DNA of 64,000 bases. Source: Prorocentrum cordatum (taxonomy: Eukaryota > Sar > Dinophyceae > Prorocentrales > Prorocentraceae). Both the position numbers and the translations under genes were made by a program. The DNA lies in assembly GCA_963575745.1 (NCBI GenBank), contig CAUYUJ010006336.1, positions 110,001-174,000 on the forward strand, given 5' to 3'. Of this stretch, positions 22,130 through 33,074 are shown piece by piece. The notes beneath the pieces were generated by a model. It saw only the letters and a program-made list of their open reading frames with translations. It was not told the DNA's origin and did not search any database. Position 1 is the first letter of the stretch; every line of letters starts with the position of its first letter.

Positions 22130-23067
22130 ATGAGGGGCGAGCGCGGAGATGGACGGGGGGCCGAAGCAACGGGCGGGCGGCAGGGGGGGGTGAAAGGGCC
22201 AGCGGCACGCAGAAGGGACCAGCGCCATAGTAGTGGGCAGCCCGCCTGCGACGGCGGCAGCGGCGACGGGGTGGCGCGGCATGGGCGGGGCGGGAGGGGC
22301 GGGGGGGGGGCGGGGGGGGGGCGCGGCCCGCCCGCCCGCCAGTCGCGCGCCAGGGGCGACTACGAGGAGTTCGACCTAAGAGGGCGCATCAACGGGCATC
22401 AAGGACTGGCCCTTCGCTCAGCGGCAGGGATCGGAGACGCGAATTCAATGACATCGGAGTTCTAGCTCGGACCAATCGTCAATCTCGCGTTTCGGAAGTC
22501 GCCAGCAGCAGGGCAGAGCCACGGGAACCAGGGCAGGGGGAAGGGCATGGGGCGCAAGATGGGACCGCCAGGCATTCACACGGGATTGGCGCTCATGGAG
22601 GGCATGCAGGAGATGGCGTCGGAATGGCAACGGGAAGACGAAAGGGCGGTACCAGTATCAATAGAGAGAGCCATGGACACGCTGAACGATTTCCAGTATA
22701 TAATGGAGGACAACAGCGAGCACAGCCAGGCAATGATCATGGAGGCGATCAACATGCGCAAGGTCAGCGAGAGCTACAAGGCGCGCAGCAACAATAACAG
22801 AAACCCGATCGAGGGCGAGGAGTCCTGGGGGGAGGGTCGGGCAATATCCAGATCGGCGTGGACGAGCCCCCCAACTTCGGAGTGGTGCCCCCGAACAACA
22901 TGTGGGAAGACGCCATCGCGGAGCTTGGCCAGTTCGCAGGCCACAACCCGAGGATGGCGATGGGGGCGTTGATCGTCTACGAGGGAGGTAAGATGTCTCA
23001 GTCGGCGGCGCCTAAGTCGGAGCCGGAGAGGATCGCGGGGCAGGAAATTCAGCGCCGGCGCCGTTGA
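22130..23067 (+). pseudogene. ORF1-like block, unit copy A
   Basis: 22,547-22,850 reads MGRKMGPPGIHTGLALMEGM, then ERAMDTLNDFQYIMEDNSEH and NMRKVSESYKAR. A single-base frameshift near 22,840 moves the coding to the next frame, NIQIGVDEPPNFGVVPPNNM, then WEDAIAELGQFAGHNPRMAM and GALIVYEGGKMSQSAAP, ending at 23,067. The paralog at 31,379-31,860 is open throughout, which shows where the break is. Function is not recognised. By position (Gly/Arg-rich and basic at the N-side, ahead of a Cys-bearing block) it may be the ORF1 of the retroelement. That is inference. Confidence 0.5.
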
Positions 23068-23084
23068 GAACGAAAGAGGCGGTG

Positions 23085-23221
23085 GCATTAGCGAGGTTTT
23101 CTCGCAGTGCCGCACCACGGAGCCCCGAGGAGGTGGTGGTGGCATTTGCGAGGTTTTCCCGGAGTGCTACAACGCAGAGCTCGGATGGGGGGGGTGCATT
23201 AGCGAGGTCTTCTCGGAGTGC
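23085..23221. repeat. Palindromic hairpin cluster 3A (three copies)
   Basis: Copies at 23,085, 23,142 and 23,196, spaced 57 and 54 bp. The first has a full GCATT-A-GCGAG/CTCGC-AGTGC stem with one bulged A and one G-T pair. Confidence 0.75.
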
Positions 23222-23721
23222 AAAGACCCCGGGGCAGAGTGCAAGACCGCGGTTGACGCGGACAAGCGCGCACGCGGCACCACTTTCAGCGTCAGCATCG
23301 CGCAATGAGGGGGCTGCCTCTGGAAAGCCCGCCTGGGGCAATTGGGCATAGCTGGAGCGCCCAACAGTGTTCAGCGCAGGAGGAGAGACGTTTCGATTGA
23401 TGAAAGAGTAGAAGAATCAACCAGCATGGGCGTTGCACGCCTCGCACAACTCAGACGTTTCGACCCAAATTGTAGAATGTACGAAATGGCCCTGAAGTCC
23501 CGAGCAGAACAGGAAGCTGAATTTCGTAGAAACGCCCAAGTAAAAGGCTTGCCTGGCAGCATCCAGCCTACCCAATCCAGTCAGTAGAACGCGTCATCTG
23601 CAAAGACGTCGCGATGCGCTTCTCCCTGCCTCTTTCCATTGCAGATGCGGTGGGGTGGTGGGCGGGGGGCTCTGCGCGCAGCGTAGCATGCGCGCATTGT
23701 AGAAGGGTCGCCGTGAATCGG

Positions 23722-23790
23722 CGCGTGTATGTGCGTGTGTGCGTGGGTGCGTGCGTGCGCGTGTGCGTGTGCGCGCGCGCGTGGTTGGTG
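23722..23790. repeat. Alternating purine-pyrimidine (GT/GC)n tract
   Basis: GTGCGTGTGCGCGCGC-type alternation, followed by a (GGC/GGT)n run to about 23,835. It is a potential Z-DNA former. A similar tract lies at 26.09 kb. Confidence 0.8.
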
Positions 23791-24035
23791 GCGGCGGTGG
23801 CGGCGGCGGTGGCGGCGGTGGTGGTGGGGGGGGCGCGGAGTGCGAGGTTCTGCGAGGGCGCAGGGCAGGTGGGAATTCAATGCTATCTCAGTGTCTGTGT
23901 GTGTGTGGGGGGATCATAAGTGCTACTTGCACATTGGGGTTGTTGAGCTGTCGGGATTGCACAACTCTCTCCACTGCTCATCCTCGGTCGCCACAGCTGA
24001 CCTGGCTCGACGCAGGCCTAGGCGAGCAGTGTGGC

Positions 24036-24060
24036 GCATTGGCGAGGTTTCTCGGAGTGC
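24036..24060. repeat. Palindromic hairpin 4A
   Basis: One copy. With its flanks the outer stem extends to CGCATT/AGTGCG around GCGAGGTTTCTCGG. Confidence 0.7.
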
Positions 24061-24796
24061 GTTGCGCTCGTGGGCCATGGCCTTCACGACCGGCAGTCAA
24101 CTATGGCCTCGCGGGCGTTGCAACGAGGGGCGCCGGTGCTACAAGATGATTGAAAGCAGCAGAGAGCGCGCGAGAAACTGACAAAGCCACGAGAAGGACC
24201 AAGGCGGCAAAGGCAGCGAATGGAAATGAGTGCGCATCGATTGAGAGCTGGAGCTGAGGGAGGCGGGGGGCGGGGGGACTGGGGCGAAAATGGAAGGGCG
24301 ATGCATGGGGGTGAAAAGTATATCGCGAAGGAGCAGGTCTGCCGAGAACAAATGCGGCAGGCGAAAGGAGCAGCGCGGGCGGCCCAGGCACTCGGACAAA
24401 CCAAAGCTGCTCCAATTCAGCCGGCAGAAGAAGGAGGCCCAAATTGGAAACCTCGCAGTCAAAGAATCCAGATCACGATCCAGAAGTCAAAGGAGATGGC
24501 GAGGCCGTCGTTGAAAGGTATAGCATCGAATGGAGGTAGACTTGCAGCCTTCACCGACGCAGGAGCGGGAATGACGGTGGCCCTTCGCTGCGCAGAAGAA
24601 GATCACATCCTGTTTGACACTCGCATGGCCATGGGCGTAAATGACGAAGAAGCGGCTGGCCTCGGAACAAATTAGCGAACACTGATTCCACATTCATCTG
24701 TCAACGCCTCCCTCTCCCCCTCATGTTCAAAGTCGGCGGTGCGTCTGACGGCGCGCACTTCGACCGCAGTCCCCCCCCGCGCGCGCCAACATTGAG

Positions 24797-24828
24797 TTTT
24801 TTTTTTTCGGGGGGGGGGGGGGGGGGGG
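24797..24828. repeat. T11 C G20 homopolymer tract
   Basis: Eleven T, one C and then twenty G. Not present in copy B. Confidence 0.9.
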
Positions 24829-24884
24829 CGTTCAGCAATTGTTTCCCTCTACCGGATGACGGTGGCAGAAACAGGAGTTGGAGC

Positions 24885-24887
<3 letters not shown>

Positions 24888-24950
<63 letters not shown>
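24888..24950. repeat. (GA)n microsatellite
   Basis: About 60 bp of GA repeats with few interruptions. The aligned part of copy B (about 33,450-33,475) is only the short coding run 'gaagagaaagagaaggag'. Confidence 0.9.
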
Positions 24951-24953
<3 letters not shown>

Positions 24954-25896
24954 TGCACGACATGGGCGACTACAAGACGGCGAAGGAGAAAGGCGAGCAG
25001 CAGCCACATTATCTCTAGGTGCTGGACATCGCGGACAAGTGTGGCGACAACATGCAGCTGTTCAACGCATGCAGGAGGGGCGCAGGATGGGGCGAGAAAA
25101 GGGGGGGGCTTGCTCGCGTGAGCTCGCATTCCCGAACAAGTTGTGGCGGAGAGGCCCCGGTCCCAACTCGAGGAGCGACAAGTGGCAACGCCGGTGCAAG
25201 GCGGGCTGGCCCCAGCTGGCGAAGGCGCGGGATAATCATCCAGAGGGCGCGCTCTCGTCATAATGGGTGGGCAAAATGAAGAGCGCGTTTGGACCAGACT
25301 GCGAGCAATGGCCAAATATCGGGTGCGACAGCAAGTTCTTTCCGTTCAAGAGCGGGCCATCGATGGTGGCGGAGCTCAAAGAGGGGGCAGCATGGCAAGC
25401 GCCCATTGCGGAGAGGCTGCCGCGGCGACGCAACGACGTCATCAAGGAATGCCGCTGCGAGTTCTTCGACGCGGCTAGGAAGATGGGCCCAGAGGAGCTT
25501 CGCCACGTGCCCCGAATGTCTTTCCCGATGACGCACAAGATCGAAGGCTGCGGCCTCGTCGCGAGGTACCCAGTGGACCAATGGGGGAGAGCGGGGCACG
25601 GCCTTCACAGTGCAGAGCTGACGCGAGCTAGCGCTAAAGATTGCGAATAACGACGGGGAGAACCTCCACAGAGTAATGGCGGTCGCCATGAGCGAGCTGC
25701 AGAACGAAAACAACATGGACCCAGGGGGAGTGAAGAGGCTGAAGGAGCACCAGAAGCTCAAGGACCGCACCCATGCCTTGCTGGATGGCGCAGATCTTCG
25801 CGGATAAGTTCGGCTACCCCAAGTCGGGGCGACGGCGACCAGCCCAGCGGCCACCGCTGAGCGCACCCACTGGGGCCTGCAGATTGCCCAGAGAAA

Positions 25897-25996
25897 GCAG
25901 TCGCGAGGTTTCCCGGAGTGCTGATCTAGGCAAATTGCGAGCTGGCCGCGCCCGCGGGCAGCCAGGAGAAACGTTGGCGAGGTTTCTCGGAGCGCT
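25897..25996. repeat. Palindromic hairpin cluster 5A (two copies)
   Basis: Copies at 25,897 (GCAG...AGTGC, CGAG/CCCG inner) and 25,971 (CGTTGGCGAG...CTCGGAGCG), 74 bp apart. Confidence 0.65.
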
Positions 25997-26091
25997 ACTC
26001 ATGGCATGCGACTTGGGCACAACAGTGCGCCTGCACCGCCATCGACATGGGAAGTATTTTTGGGAACACCTACATGTGCACAGTGCAGGGT

Positions 26092-26166
26092 GTGCGTGCG
26101 TGTGTGCGTGCGTGCGCGCGCGCGCGTGCGCGTGCGTGTTTGGGGGGGGGGGGGGGGGGGGGGGGG
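26092..26166. repeat. (GT/GC)n plus G25 tract
   Basis: Alternating GTGCGTGCGC DNA followed by 'tgttt' and 25 consecutive G. Potential Z-DNA next to a G-quadruplex-prone run. Confidence 0.85.
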
Positions 26167-26994
26167 ATCATCATGGCGCCCGCCGGGGTGCCTCTCGGTG
26201 GCCCTACCTATGACCGCGACTTCCAATTTGCTCTACCTCGCGCACTCGAAGGGGAACCGAGCTACCTCGCGGGGTCGAGCACAGCGACATCGCATGGAAC
26301 ATTTCGGAACGACACAAGTGAGCGGAGTGGGGGGGGAGAGCGCGGAATGCAACATGTAGCACGGGCCCCCCCAGCAACAGTGTGGGGTCTCGGGCCTTCC
26401 GTCTCTCCCCTCTCTCCTCCTTTTGAGGTCGCGTCGTCGCCCCCTCCCTCCTTGGCCCGGGCGCCCTGCTAAGCCCGCGCCCCCCCCCCCCCCCAGGGCG
26501 CGCGAAAGGGCCGGCGGCTGCCCCCCCGGCGCAAAGCGGATGGGGCCCGCGATGTAGGTAGCGAGCCTATCTTACGGGGCCACCTCGGGGCTGGGTCCTC
26601 GAGCTTCGGGGCGCGCCCCCTGCCGGCCGCAGTGAGAAAGCAAGGCCGCGGCGCAGCCGTGCGCGGGGGATGTTGGCATTGCCGCGTGAATCGCCCGCGT
26701 AGGCGCCCTCCTCCCAGCGTTGCCCCCTCGCGCGGATGTCCGCGCCCGCGCGCCCCCTCCCCCCCCCCATCAGTCGGCGTCGGGGCTCAGACGCGTGGGG
26801 CCCCGACTGAGGGGGGATTTCGAATGAACCTCGCCCGCGCGACTTCGGGCGCGGCCCACGCATTCTCGGGCCAGAGAGGGACTGGGGGGGCATGAAGGAC
26901 GGATGGCGATTGCTTGGGTCCCGTTTTGCGCATTGATGAAGCTGGTCTTTTAAAACCCGCTCGCAGCGAGTGCCGCGGACCCCCTGAATAAATT

Positions 26995-27750
26995 ATGAAA
27001 GCATTACGGGAATGGGATGCGATTGCGCTGCCTGGGACACATCCGTGGGTAACGCCAGGACCGACGAGGAACATCAGCCGCAGTTGCCGCGTGGCGCTGC
27101 AGCTCGGGGCAAAGAAGGGCACGTGGGCCACTGATGCGCGCGGGGCGACTGTCGCGGTATCCCACGAGATGACGAAATGAAGGACGACGCGCCCCACGCG
27201 CACTTCACCCCCCTGCTCCCCTGCGAGGAAGAACAGCCGGAGTGCGTTTGCGAGCGAAGGTTTACGATGCCTTTTTTTATTTGTGACGTAATTGCCACCT
27301 CCGAAGGGGCGCACACATCACGGGGCTAAGCTCAATCGATTTATTAAATTGGCGGAAGAGCGGCGCGACGAGGCCGGGGGCAGGTCTGCAATCATCGTGG
27401 GGAAGTTATCAACGGCCCATTAGGATTCCACAGGACGGAGAGCAAGGATGTGGTGGTCAGCAGGCATTATTCGGTCCAACACGCGGCCTCACGAGGACCT
27501 GTTGCCGAGGAAGTGGAGAATGGCAACGGCGCAGCATTTGGGATTTTTGCGCGCGCAGCCGATTGGCAGTAGTAACGACATTTCGCGAGCGCGGGCCGAC
27601 CTGCTACAGCGTCGGGGACAACGAGGTACACGCGATCAGAACCGCCCACATGGAACGCTCGCGCAGAGGGCTTTTCCGAGCAGAGTTCCTGGATGCATTT
27701 GGCCGACATTCGAGGGCCGCGGCCGGCCCGCAGCCAGAGGAGCGCTAGCG
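26995..27750 (+). pseudogene. LINE endonuclease-like segment, unit copy B
   Basis: MKALREWDAIALPGTHPW resembles the D.I.LQETH start of an AP endonuclease. Later come a decayed GEVINGPLG block (GD.N..LG), PVAEEVENGNGAAFGIF (N.NG..f), and VVTTFRERGPTCYSVGDNEV ahead of HAI, matching TF...GPT.YS.G...HIDYI. The domain order is that of non-LTR retrotransposon endonucleases. Stops and frame changes interrupt it. It is aligned with copy A at an offset of about 9.12 kb. Confidence 0.6.
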
Positions 27751-27872
27751 AGGGCATCTCGCAGCGCGACCCAAGCAGACGGCGCGGCGCCGCCCCCCCC
27801 TCCCCCCTCCCCCCCCCCAGCCGCGACAGGCGAGTCTCGAGGAGCCGCGACTAGCGAGGGGATCTCGGAGCG
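27742..27872. repeat. Palindromic hairpin cluster 1B
   Basis: 27,742-27,767 is the best palindrome of the family: GCGCT-A-GCGAG, loop GGCAT, CTCGC-AGCGC, a 10-bp stem with one bulge. A second, weaker copy starts near 27,847. Confidence 0.8.
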
Positions 27873-28049
27873 CGGGCCATGATGAGCGAGCCGAGGAGGC
27901 GGAGTGCCAAGACCGCCCCGCAGCAGACCAGATGCGGGAGCGACGGAGCGAGGCTGGCACGCGAGCGATGAGGGTGGTCTTCCCCGTCAGGAAGAGAGAG
28001 GAGGACCTTGGAGCGGCAGCCTTTTTCAGAAATTGCGCTTATCCTTGTT

Positions 28050-28965
28050 CGCCAGGCGGATGCAACTGCGCGCGGGCATGGTGGATTCAAAAACGAAAGA
28101 GAGTGGCTGGCGGATATCGAAGAGGAGCTCGCGAACATCCAGAATGCGTTTCAGAGGCGCAGGAACGATCGGGGGGCAGCCAGGAAACAAAAGACTAGCC
28201 GCTGAGATATGGCAAGTGCACGAGAACAACGACCACAGAGAGATGCACAGACTGCGCATCGAGTGCCAGCGAATTGGGAGAGGACCAAAGAAGTGGTACT
28301 ATGTTCGGCGCGCGCCCGGTGGGGCGCAGAGGAGCGGCTAAGACAACTCGGGAAGCGCCCTCGCGATGGGGGCTCGGCAGCGGCCCCACTGGACGTAGAG
28401 GAGTATGGGGAGGAGCACAATGAGATGAGCGCCGAGAGGATGCCGCTCCCACTGGATGGAGATATGAAAGTGCTGTTTGAAAGGGGGAAATGTGACGTGC
28501 TGAAGTACCGCCAGAAAGCTGCAAAGAGGGGGGCTTCGCCCCCTTGGGGCGCCCCAGTGGAGGTCATTTGGGCGAAAGTGAGTCCCGCGGTCAACCTGGG
28601 AGACCCAGCGTTGCTGAGCGGGAAGTTGGAGCGAATCCCAGCGGCGGAGCAGCGCGAGGACGACGAGGACGCGGCCATGCACAGCTCCCTCCACAAGTAC
28701 AAGGTCGGCAGGGCGATGCTGCAGCGGATGGGACGGAGAGCAGGCGCTGCGCTGTGACGGCCAGAGCGAGTTGACGATGGGGAAGCATTGCGAGCGAGCG
28801 ACAGGCACGCGTTCCACCTGGGGAGGCGTGAGAAGGCGGGACTGGGGTCGCCAGCGCTGGAGGCCGAGGCCAGTTTGGAGCGCAGGAGCAAACTGAAGGA
28901 CATCCTCATTAAGCGCCGCCAGTCACAAGCCACGCCGTTGGACCGGCACAGGTCGACTTTTTTGT
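28050..28965 (+). pseudogene. LINE pre-RT region, unit copy B
   Basis: NEREWLADIEEELANIQNAF, then RLRIECQRIGRGPKKWYYV, EERLRQLGKRPRDGG, APLDVEEYGEEHNEM and KRGASPPWGAPVEVIWAKV follow the order seen between endonuclease and RT in LINE ORF2 proteins (a 'GRGPKKR.Y..P' then 'EW...L' region). One frame is open from about 28,209 to 28,757. A frameshift near 28,200 separates the N-terminal part. It is aligned with copy A at 19.15-20.1 kb. Confidence 0.6.
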
Positions 28966-29099
28966 CAGCGGGGCAAGGCAGGAACAAGCAGGGCATTGGG
29001 GGCACAAGAGTTGCGCAGGCGCGTTGCCCAACGGCCTCTCATAAAGGGGAATCCATTACAGAGGACAGGCGCCGCGCCACCCCTGCCGGGCGCAAGGCG

Positions 29100-29545
29100 G
29101 ACTTCGGCATCGGTCAAGGGAGAACGCGATTGCCTACGTCGAGGCTACACAATGGAGAGAGAGGCAGGCAAGGATCAGCACCATTGCCGGCAACTGCGAC
29201 AGCACCAACGCCTTCGCGAGCACGAAGCGCAACCTCCTGCTGGCCTCGGCCTTTGCCGCGCCGAAGGGGGTGGGCCAGCCCTGTGCAATCGAGGCGATCA
29301 ATTCCACGGCGCTGAGCATCGAGCGCGCCGGCGACCGGGTCCACGCGCTGACCGCCCAGGGCGCGCAGATGGGATTTACCTTGCGCCCGCGGCAAATTAA
29401 TCATGCTTACAAGAGGAGCGGGGGGGGCGACGCAGACGGCGCGCGACGCGACAACCGCGACTGCCGGGCAGGAGCGCGACCTCTCGCTCAACGCGTTCAT
29501 GGGCGACATCGCCAAGATCCACGCGGTGCCCCCGCCCTCCCCGAC
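29100..29545 (+). pseudogene. LINE reverse transcriptase core, unit copy B
   Basis: Motif A: AGNCDSTNAFASTKRNLL (about 29,188-29,240). Motif B: TAQGAQMGFTLRPRQ (about 29,350-29,395). Motif C: ERDLSLNAFMGDIAKIHA, where the expected VDD/ADD has become MGD, so the first catalytic Asp is lost. Motifs A and B share a frame; C is in another. Compared with copy A, motif A here is cleaner but motif C is mutated. Confidence 0.65.
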
Positions 29546-29559
29546 GCGGGGGCGGACTG

Positions 29560-29622
29560 GCGCTAGCCCTGGCATCTCGGAGCACCAGCCAGCTCACGGC
29601 GAAGGCGAGGGCATCCAGGTTT
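29560..29622. repeat. Palindromic hairpin cluster 2B (degenerate)
   Basis: 29,560-29,585 keeps GCGCTAG...CATCTCGGAGCAC but the inner left arm is changed. A second remnant at about 29,598 matches the degenerate third member of cluster 2A ('gcgagggcatccaggtttgc'). Confidence 0.45.
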
Positions 29623-29689
29623 GCCGGGGCGCGCCTCCAGCGCGGGCGAGGGGGGGCCCAATCGCTGGCGTGCATAACTGCGGATCAGA

Positions 29690-30738
29690 TCAACGCCGCC
29701 GCCAGGCGCCTGGATCGCAAGTTGGCTATTGGAGGGTGAAGTCTCAAACCGGCCAAGACCAACCGCCTGGTTTTTCTCCAGGGCCCAGGGCGAAACGGGG
29801 CCACGCGCCAGCTCCAACGGGAAGCGCGGCTCAAAGGCGCGCCGATGAGGGAGATGCGCGCGCCGGGGCCCCACTTGCCAGGCGATCAAGGCTAAGCGGA
29901 AGGGGTCCGTCGGAGGTGCAAGGCCATGCGCGCGGCCCACAGACAAAGCGGGTGTTTCTGGACTTCATATACGTCGGGCAAAATTTGGAAGGACACGTTC
30001 AAGGCCCTTCTTTCGGGCGCGGGCCCCAGTTGATTGTCGGCCTCTGTTCTCGAGGGCCACCGCTTCGACGCGCCGGGCCGCGCCGCGGCAGTGCTGCCGA
30101 GGTCGATGGCGGGAGGCAGGATGAGCTGGACTCGCGAGGGTGGATCGAGGATGGCACGCTGCGCTACTTCATTGCGACTCCGCAGGCTACAATCGCGCTT
30201 GCAATAGGCGCGGCGCCCAGAGGATTTTGGCAGTGTACAAGCGGCGGCGTTTGGAACATCAACACTGGGCCACTTTCGCGGAACCGACTGACTAGAAAAT
30301 GGATGGGTTTGCGCGGCCTCCGCGCCCTGGGCCCAGCAGGTCGTCGAAGATTCTCAGGCGCGGGCGTGGGCCAGCCAGGGCGTAGCGAACTGGTCCCCGC
30401 AGAGGCATTGCGACATCTTCATGTTTCAACTTGGCGCGCGGGACTGGGGAGCTTGGATTGGCGCGGGCCCCCGTATTTTTTCGCCGAGCTGGGCAGATTT
30501 GGGGCGCCACCCTGCCATGGGGCCCCCGAAGGGGGCGATCTCTTCACCCGCATTTTGGCGCGACTGGGAACAGGGTGTTGAGGGGCAGACGCGCGGGGCG
30601 CAATTCGCAGCCGCGGCGGCGCTGGCGGCGCGCAGGAGAGCTGTGCGCAACTGCCAACGTCTGGCCCCCAGCTTAGTGGGGACCACCCAGTGCCCCCTGG
30701 TGCCTGAGCTCGTTCGCCGCAAGAGAATTTGCGGTTGA
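29690..30738 (+). pseudogene. LINE RT thumb and C-terminal region, unit copy B
   Basis: SLKPAKTNRLVFLQGPGRNG (thumb-like KT block), SGCFWTSYTSGKIWKDTFKA, AGGRMSWTREGG, a LRRLQSRLQ segment, and the C-terminal frame 30,421-30,738 with LGARDWGAWIGAGPRIFSPS. The order resembles the long post-RT tail of dinoflagellate LINEs. Frame changes are frequent. Confidence 0.5.
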
Positions 30739-30929
30739 CCATGTCAAGAGGGCCGCGGACAGCCGCGGGATCTGCTGCAAAAGCGGAAGCAGTTGGAACC
30801 GCCCCGTGCAGGGGCCCTTTTTTCCTTCAATTGCTCCCTCTGCGGCCATCAGAATCAAACGCTCGGAGAGTTTCAACCCCGCGCCCGCTGCCGCCATCCG
30901 GGTCCTCGCAGCGCCCTGCCCCCCTAAGG

Positions 30930-31860
30930 ATGGCGAGTGCCCGGCGACTGCCTCGCCCCAAACGCGGCGCCGACGAAGAGATGGTGGGCGAGACGAAGCG
31001 CCGCGAGGGCGACGAAGGCAAGGGCAAGGGCCGCTGGGCAATGGGCGCGGCCCGCGCCAAGGCGGCAGGGGCCGCTCCTTCGGCCGCGGCTGAGGCGGCG
31101 GGGGGGGGGGGGCGGCAAGGGCGGGGGGGGGGGGCCGCGGGCCCCCCCGCCAGCAACCCCAGCCAACGGGCGATTGAGAGGGGCCCGACCGCAGAGGGAC
31201 CGTCAGCGGGCCCCGGCGCCTCGCCTTCCGCCCCGCGGCAGAGATGCGCGATATGAGCAACCTGACCACGGACATTTACTTCGCCAAAATTTGCGCGTGG
31301 GCGTTTCAGAAGCCCCTAGCAGCGGGCCGCTGCTATGGGGGCTGGGTCAGGAAACGGAGCGAGGGGCATTCGCCCAGACCCCGCGCATTCACGCGGGAAT
31401 GGCGCTAATGGGAGGCCTTCCAGAGACAGTGACGGAATGGCAGACCGCGGACGTAACATCGGTGGAGCCGCCTATGGTCTGGGCAATCGACGCGCCGAAC
31501 AATTTCCTGGTCATGGTGGACGGCAGCAGCATCTACAGCCAGGCCAGGGCCACCGAGGCGATCGAGCTGCGCAAGGTCAGCGAGAGCTACAAAGTTCGCA
31601 ACTACAGGCACCAGAACCCGAACGAGGACGAGCAGTTCTGGGAGGAGGGCGCGGGCAATATTCTGATCAGCATCAACAGGGCCCCCATTTTCCGAGCGGC
31701 GCCCCTAAAAGTAACGAGCGAGGAGATTCTGGAGAAGCTGGGCAAGTTCTCGGGCCACAACCGGATGAAAGCGGCGGGGGTGCTGATGGTTCTCGCGGGC
31801 GGCGCGAAGTCCCAGGTGGCGGCACCCAAGATGAAGTTGGAGATGGCGGTGGAGCGCTAA
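30930..31860 (+). pseudogene. ORF1-like block, unit copy B
   Basis: Starts with a basic frame MASARRLPRPKRGADEEMVG rich in Lys/Arg/Gly (30,930-31,256). It shifts to MSNLTTDIYFAKICAWAFQK (31,253 onward), then to the frame open from about 31,379 to 31,860, which holds HAGMALMGGLPETVTEWQ, APNNFLVMVDGSSIYSQ, IELRKVSESYKVRNYRHQ, EEILEKLGKFSGHNRMKAAG and a final KLEMAVER. The last segment is the intact counterpart of the frameshifted block at 22.5-23.07 kb. Function unknown. ORF1 identity is inferred from position and the basic N-terminus. Confidence 0.5.
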
Positions 31861-31896
31861 CTCCAGCGTCGGCGCCGCGAAGCGAGGGGGGCAGCG

Positions 31897-31922
31897 GCGC
31901 TCGCGAGGGCATCTCGGAGTGC
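31897..31922. repeat. Palindromic hairpin 3B
   Basis: GCGCT-C-GCGAG, loop GGCAT, CTCGG-AGTGC. It lies 37 bp after the stop of the ORF1-like block, as cluster 3A does relative to its own. Confidence 0.75.
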
Positions 31923-32802
31923 AAGCGTCCCGGCGCCAAGTGCCCGACCGCGACTGACGCGGACCAGCACTTGCGCGACCCCCTCTGCGAAGGCTACTGC
32001 ACAGCTTTCTGAGGGCGCCGCCCCTCAGGAGGCCCCCGCAGCGCAGGCGGGCCTCTCAGAAGTGCCCAATAGCGGACAAGCGAGACGGCATCTCTCTGAT
32101 GAGGAAAAGATCGCGGAGTCATTCAGCATGGATGGTGAGCGCTTCGTCATACTTGGACGCGTGTCCCCGAGAAGCAGGCGCATCAAATTTGCCTTCATCT
32201 GTCGGGCGGAACGGGAGGCATAATTACAGAGGAACGCCCCGGGGAAAGGTTTCCCAGGAAGCAGCCAGTCCTCGCGTCCAAACATGTAGTTGCCTACGTC
32301 TTAACTTGTGACGGCACTGCATCTCACAGCGTGGCCCCAATTGCCCCTTCACCTCCTCGTGGCCACCTACAGTTGTGGCGATGCGGCGTGATAGGGGCCT
32401 CTGCGTTCCTTGCAGATTTCAACAGACAACATATGTGCAGCGAGGGATCACGGAAACGCGTGCAATCGAGGACCGCTTCGCGGCTGCCACTCGGACAAAC
32501 GACCGACAGGTTTCGGGGCATTTAGCTTCCTGGGAGCCAGGGCTATGGCCCGGCGCTACATCGAAGGCCGCTTCGCGGCTGCAACTCGGCCAACCGACGG
32601 GAAGCGTGCGCCGAGCGCGGGAGGCGATGTCTGTTTCCTAGGACATTGTGGGTTCAGGAGCGCACCCCGACTCCAGAGTTCTACGAGGTACTGTCGGGGG
32701 CTACTGGCCACGGCGCGGGATTTCAGAGAGGAGATAAATCCCCGTCGCGTACCATCTGCCCCCACGGCCTTTCTGGCTCAACCAGAGCGTCGGCTCGAAC
32801 TT
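31923..32802. other. Intervening part of unit copy B, no gene supported
   Basis: A short frame just after the hairpin (ECKRPGAKCPTATDADQHLR) matches one after cluster 3A (ECKDPGAECKTAVDADKRAR), so this piece also belongs to the duplicated unit. 32,465-32,480 and 32,560-32,580 share a 'cgaaggccgcttcgcggctgc'-type word. Confidence 0.4.
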
Positions 32803-32828
32803 GCACTGGCGAGGAAGTCCCGGAGTGC
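32803..32828. repeat. Palindromic hairpin 4B
   Basis: GCACT...AGTGC outer stem (five Watson-Crick pairs) around GGCGAGGAAGTCCCGG. Confidence 0.75.
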
Positions 32829-33074
32829 AAGGCGCCGAAGGGCTGCTCGCGGCCTTCGCCAGAAGCGACAAGCTTTGGCCATGCGGCCGCTTCGGCGAGC
32901 AGTCTGGGCACACCAGGGCGATGGAGAGCCGCGGGGGGCGCGCCATGAACGAGTCAGGACGTGAACAGGACCAAGGAGGAAGAGGAACCCAGTGGAAGAG
33001 GGCGTGCGTCATTTGCGAGTTGGCCCTGCGGCTCGCGGCGTGGTCCGAGTGGAGCGACGAGGAAAAGCTTCGCC

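Larger units (their letters stand above)
24420..25830 (+). pseudogene. Cys-bearing protein block, unit copy A (decayed)
   Basis: The frames align with the intact ORF at 33,075-33,902 and its continuation to 34,310. SNGGRLAAFTDAGAGMTVAL corresponds to KNGGIFTALSRAGETVRVAL, MGDYKTAKEKG to HGNYKTCKNMG, LAFPNKLWRRGPGPNSRSDK to LAFPNELWWRGPGVHSRSKQ, and QWPNIGCDSKFFPF to KWPGIGCKSRPRPF. Copy A has frameshifts, a poly-T/poly-G insert (24,797-24,828) and a (GA)n expansion (about 24,890-24,950). Function is unknown. Confidence 0.55.

Noticed and set aside
20700-23330. Reading the hairpin repeats as a repeated peptide (ISEVFSEC or ALARFSRSA)
   Set aside because: The frame differs from copy to copy and is interrupted by stops, while base-pairing is kept. 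A structural DNA or RNA element explains the data better.
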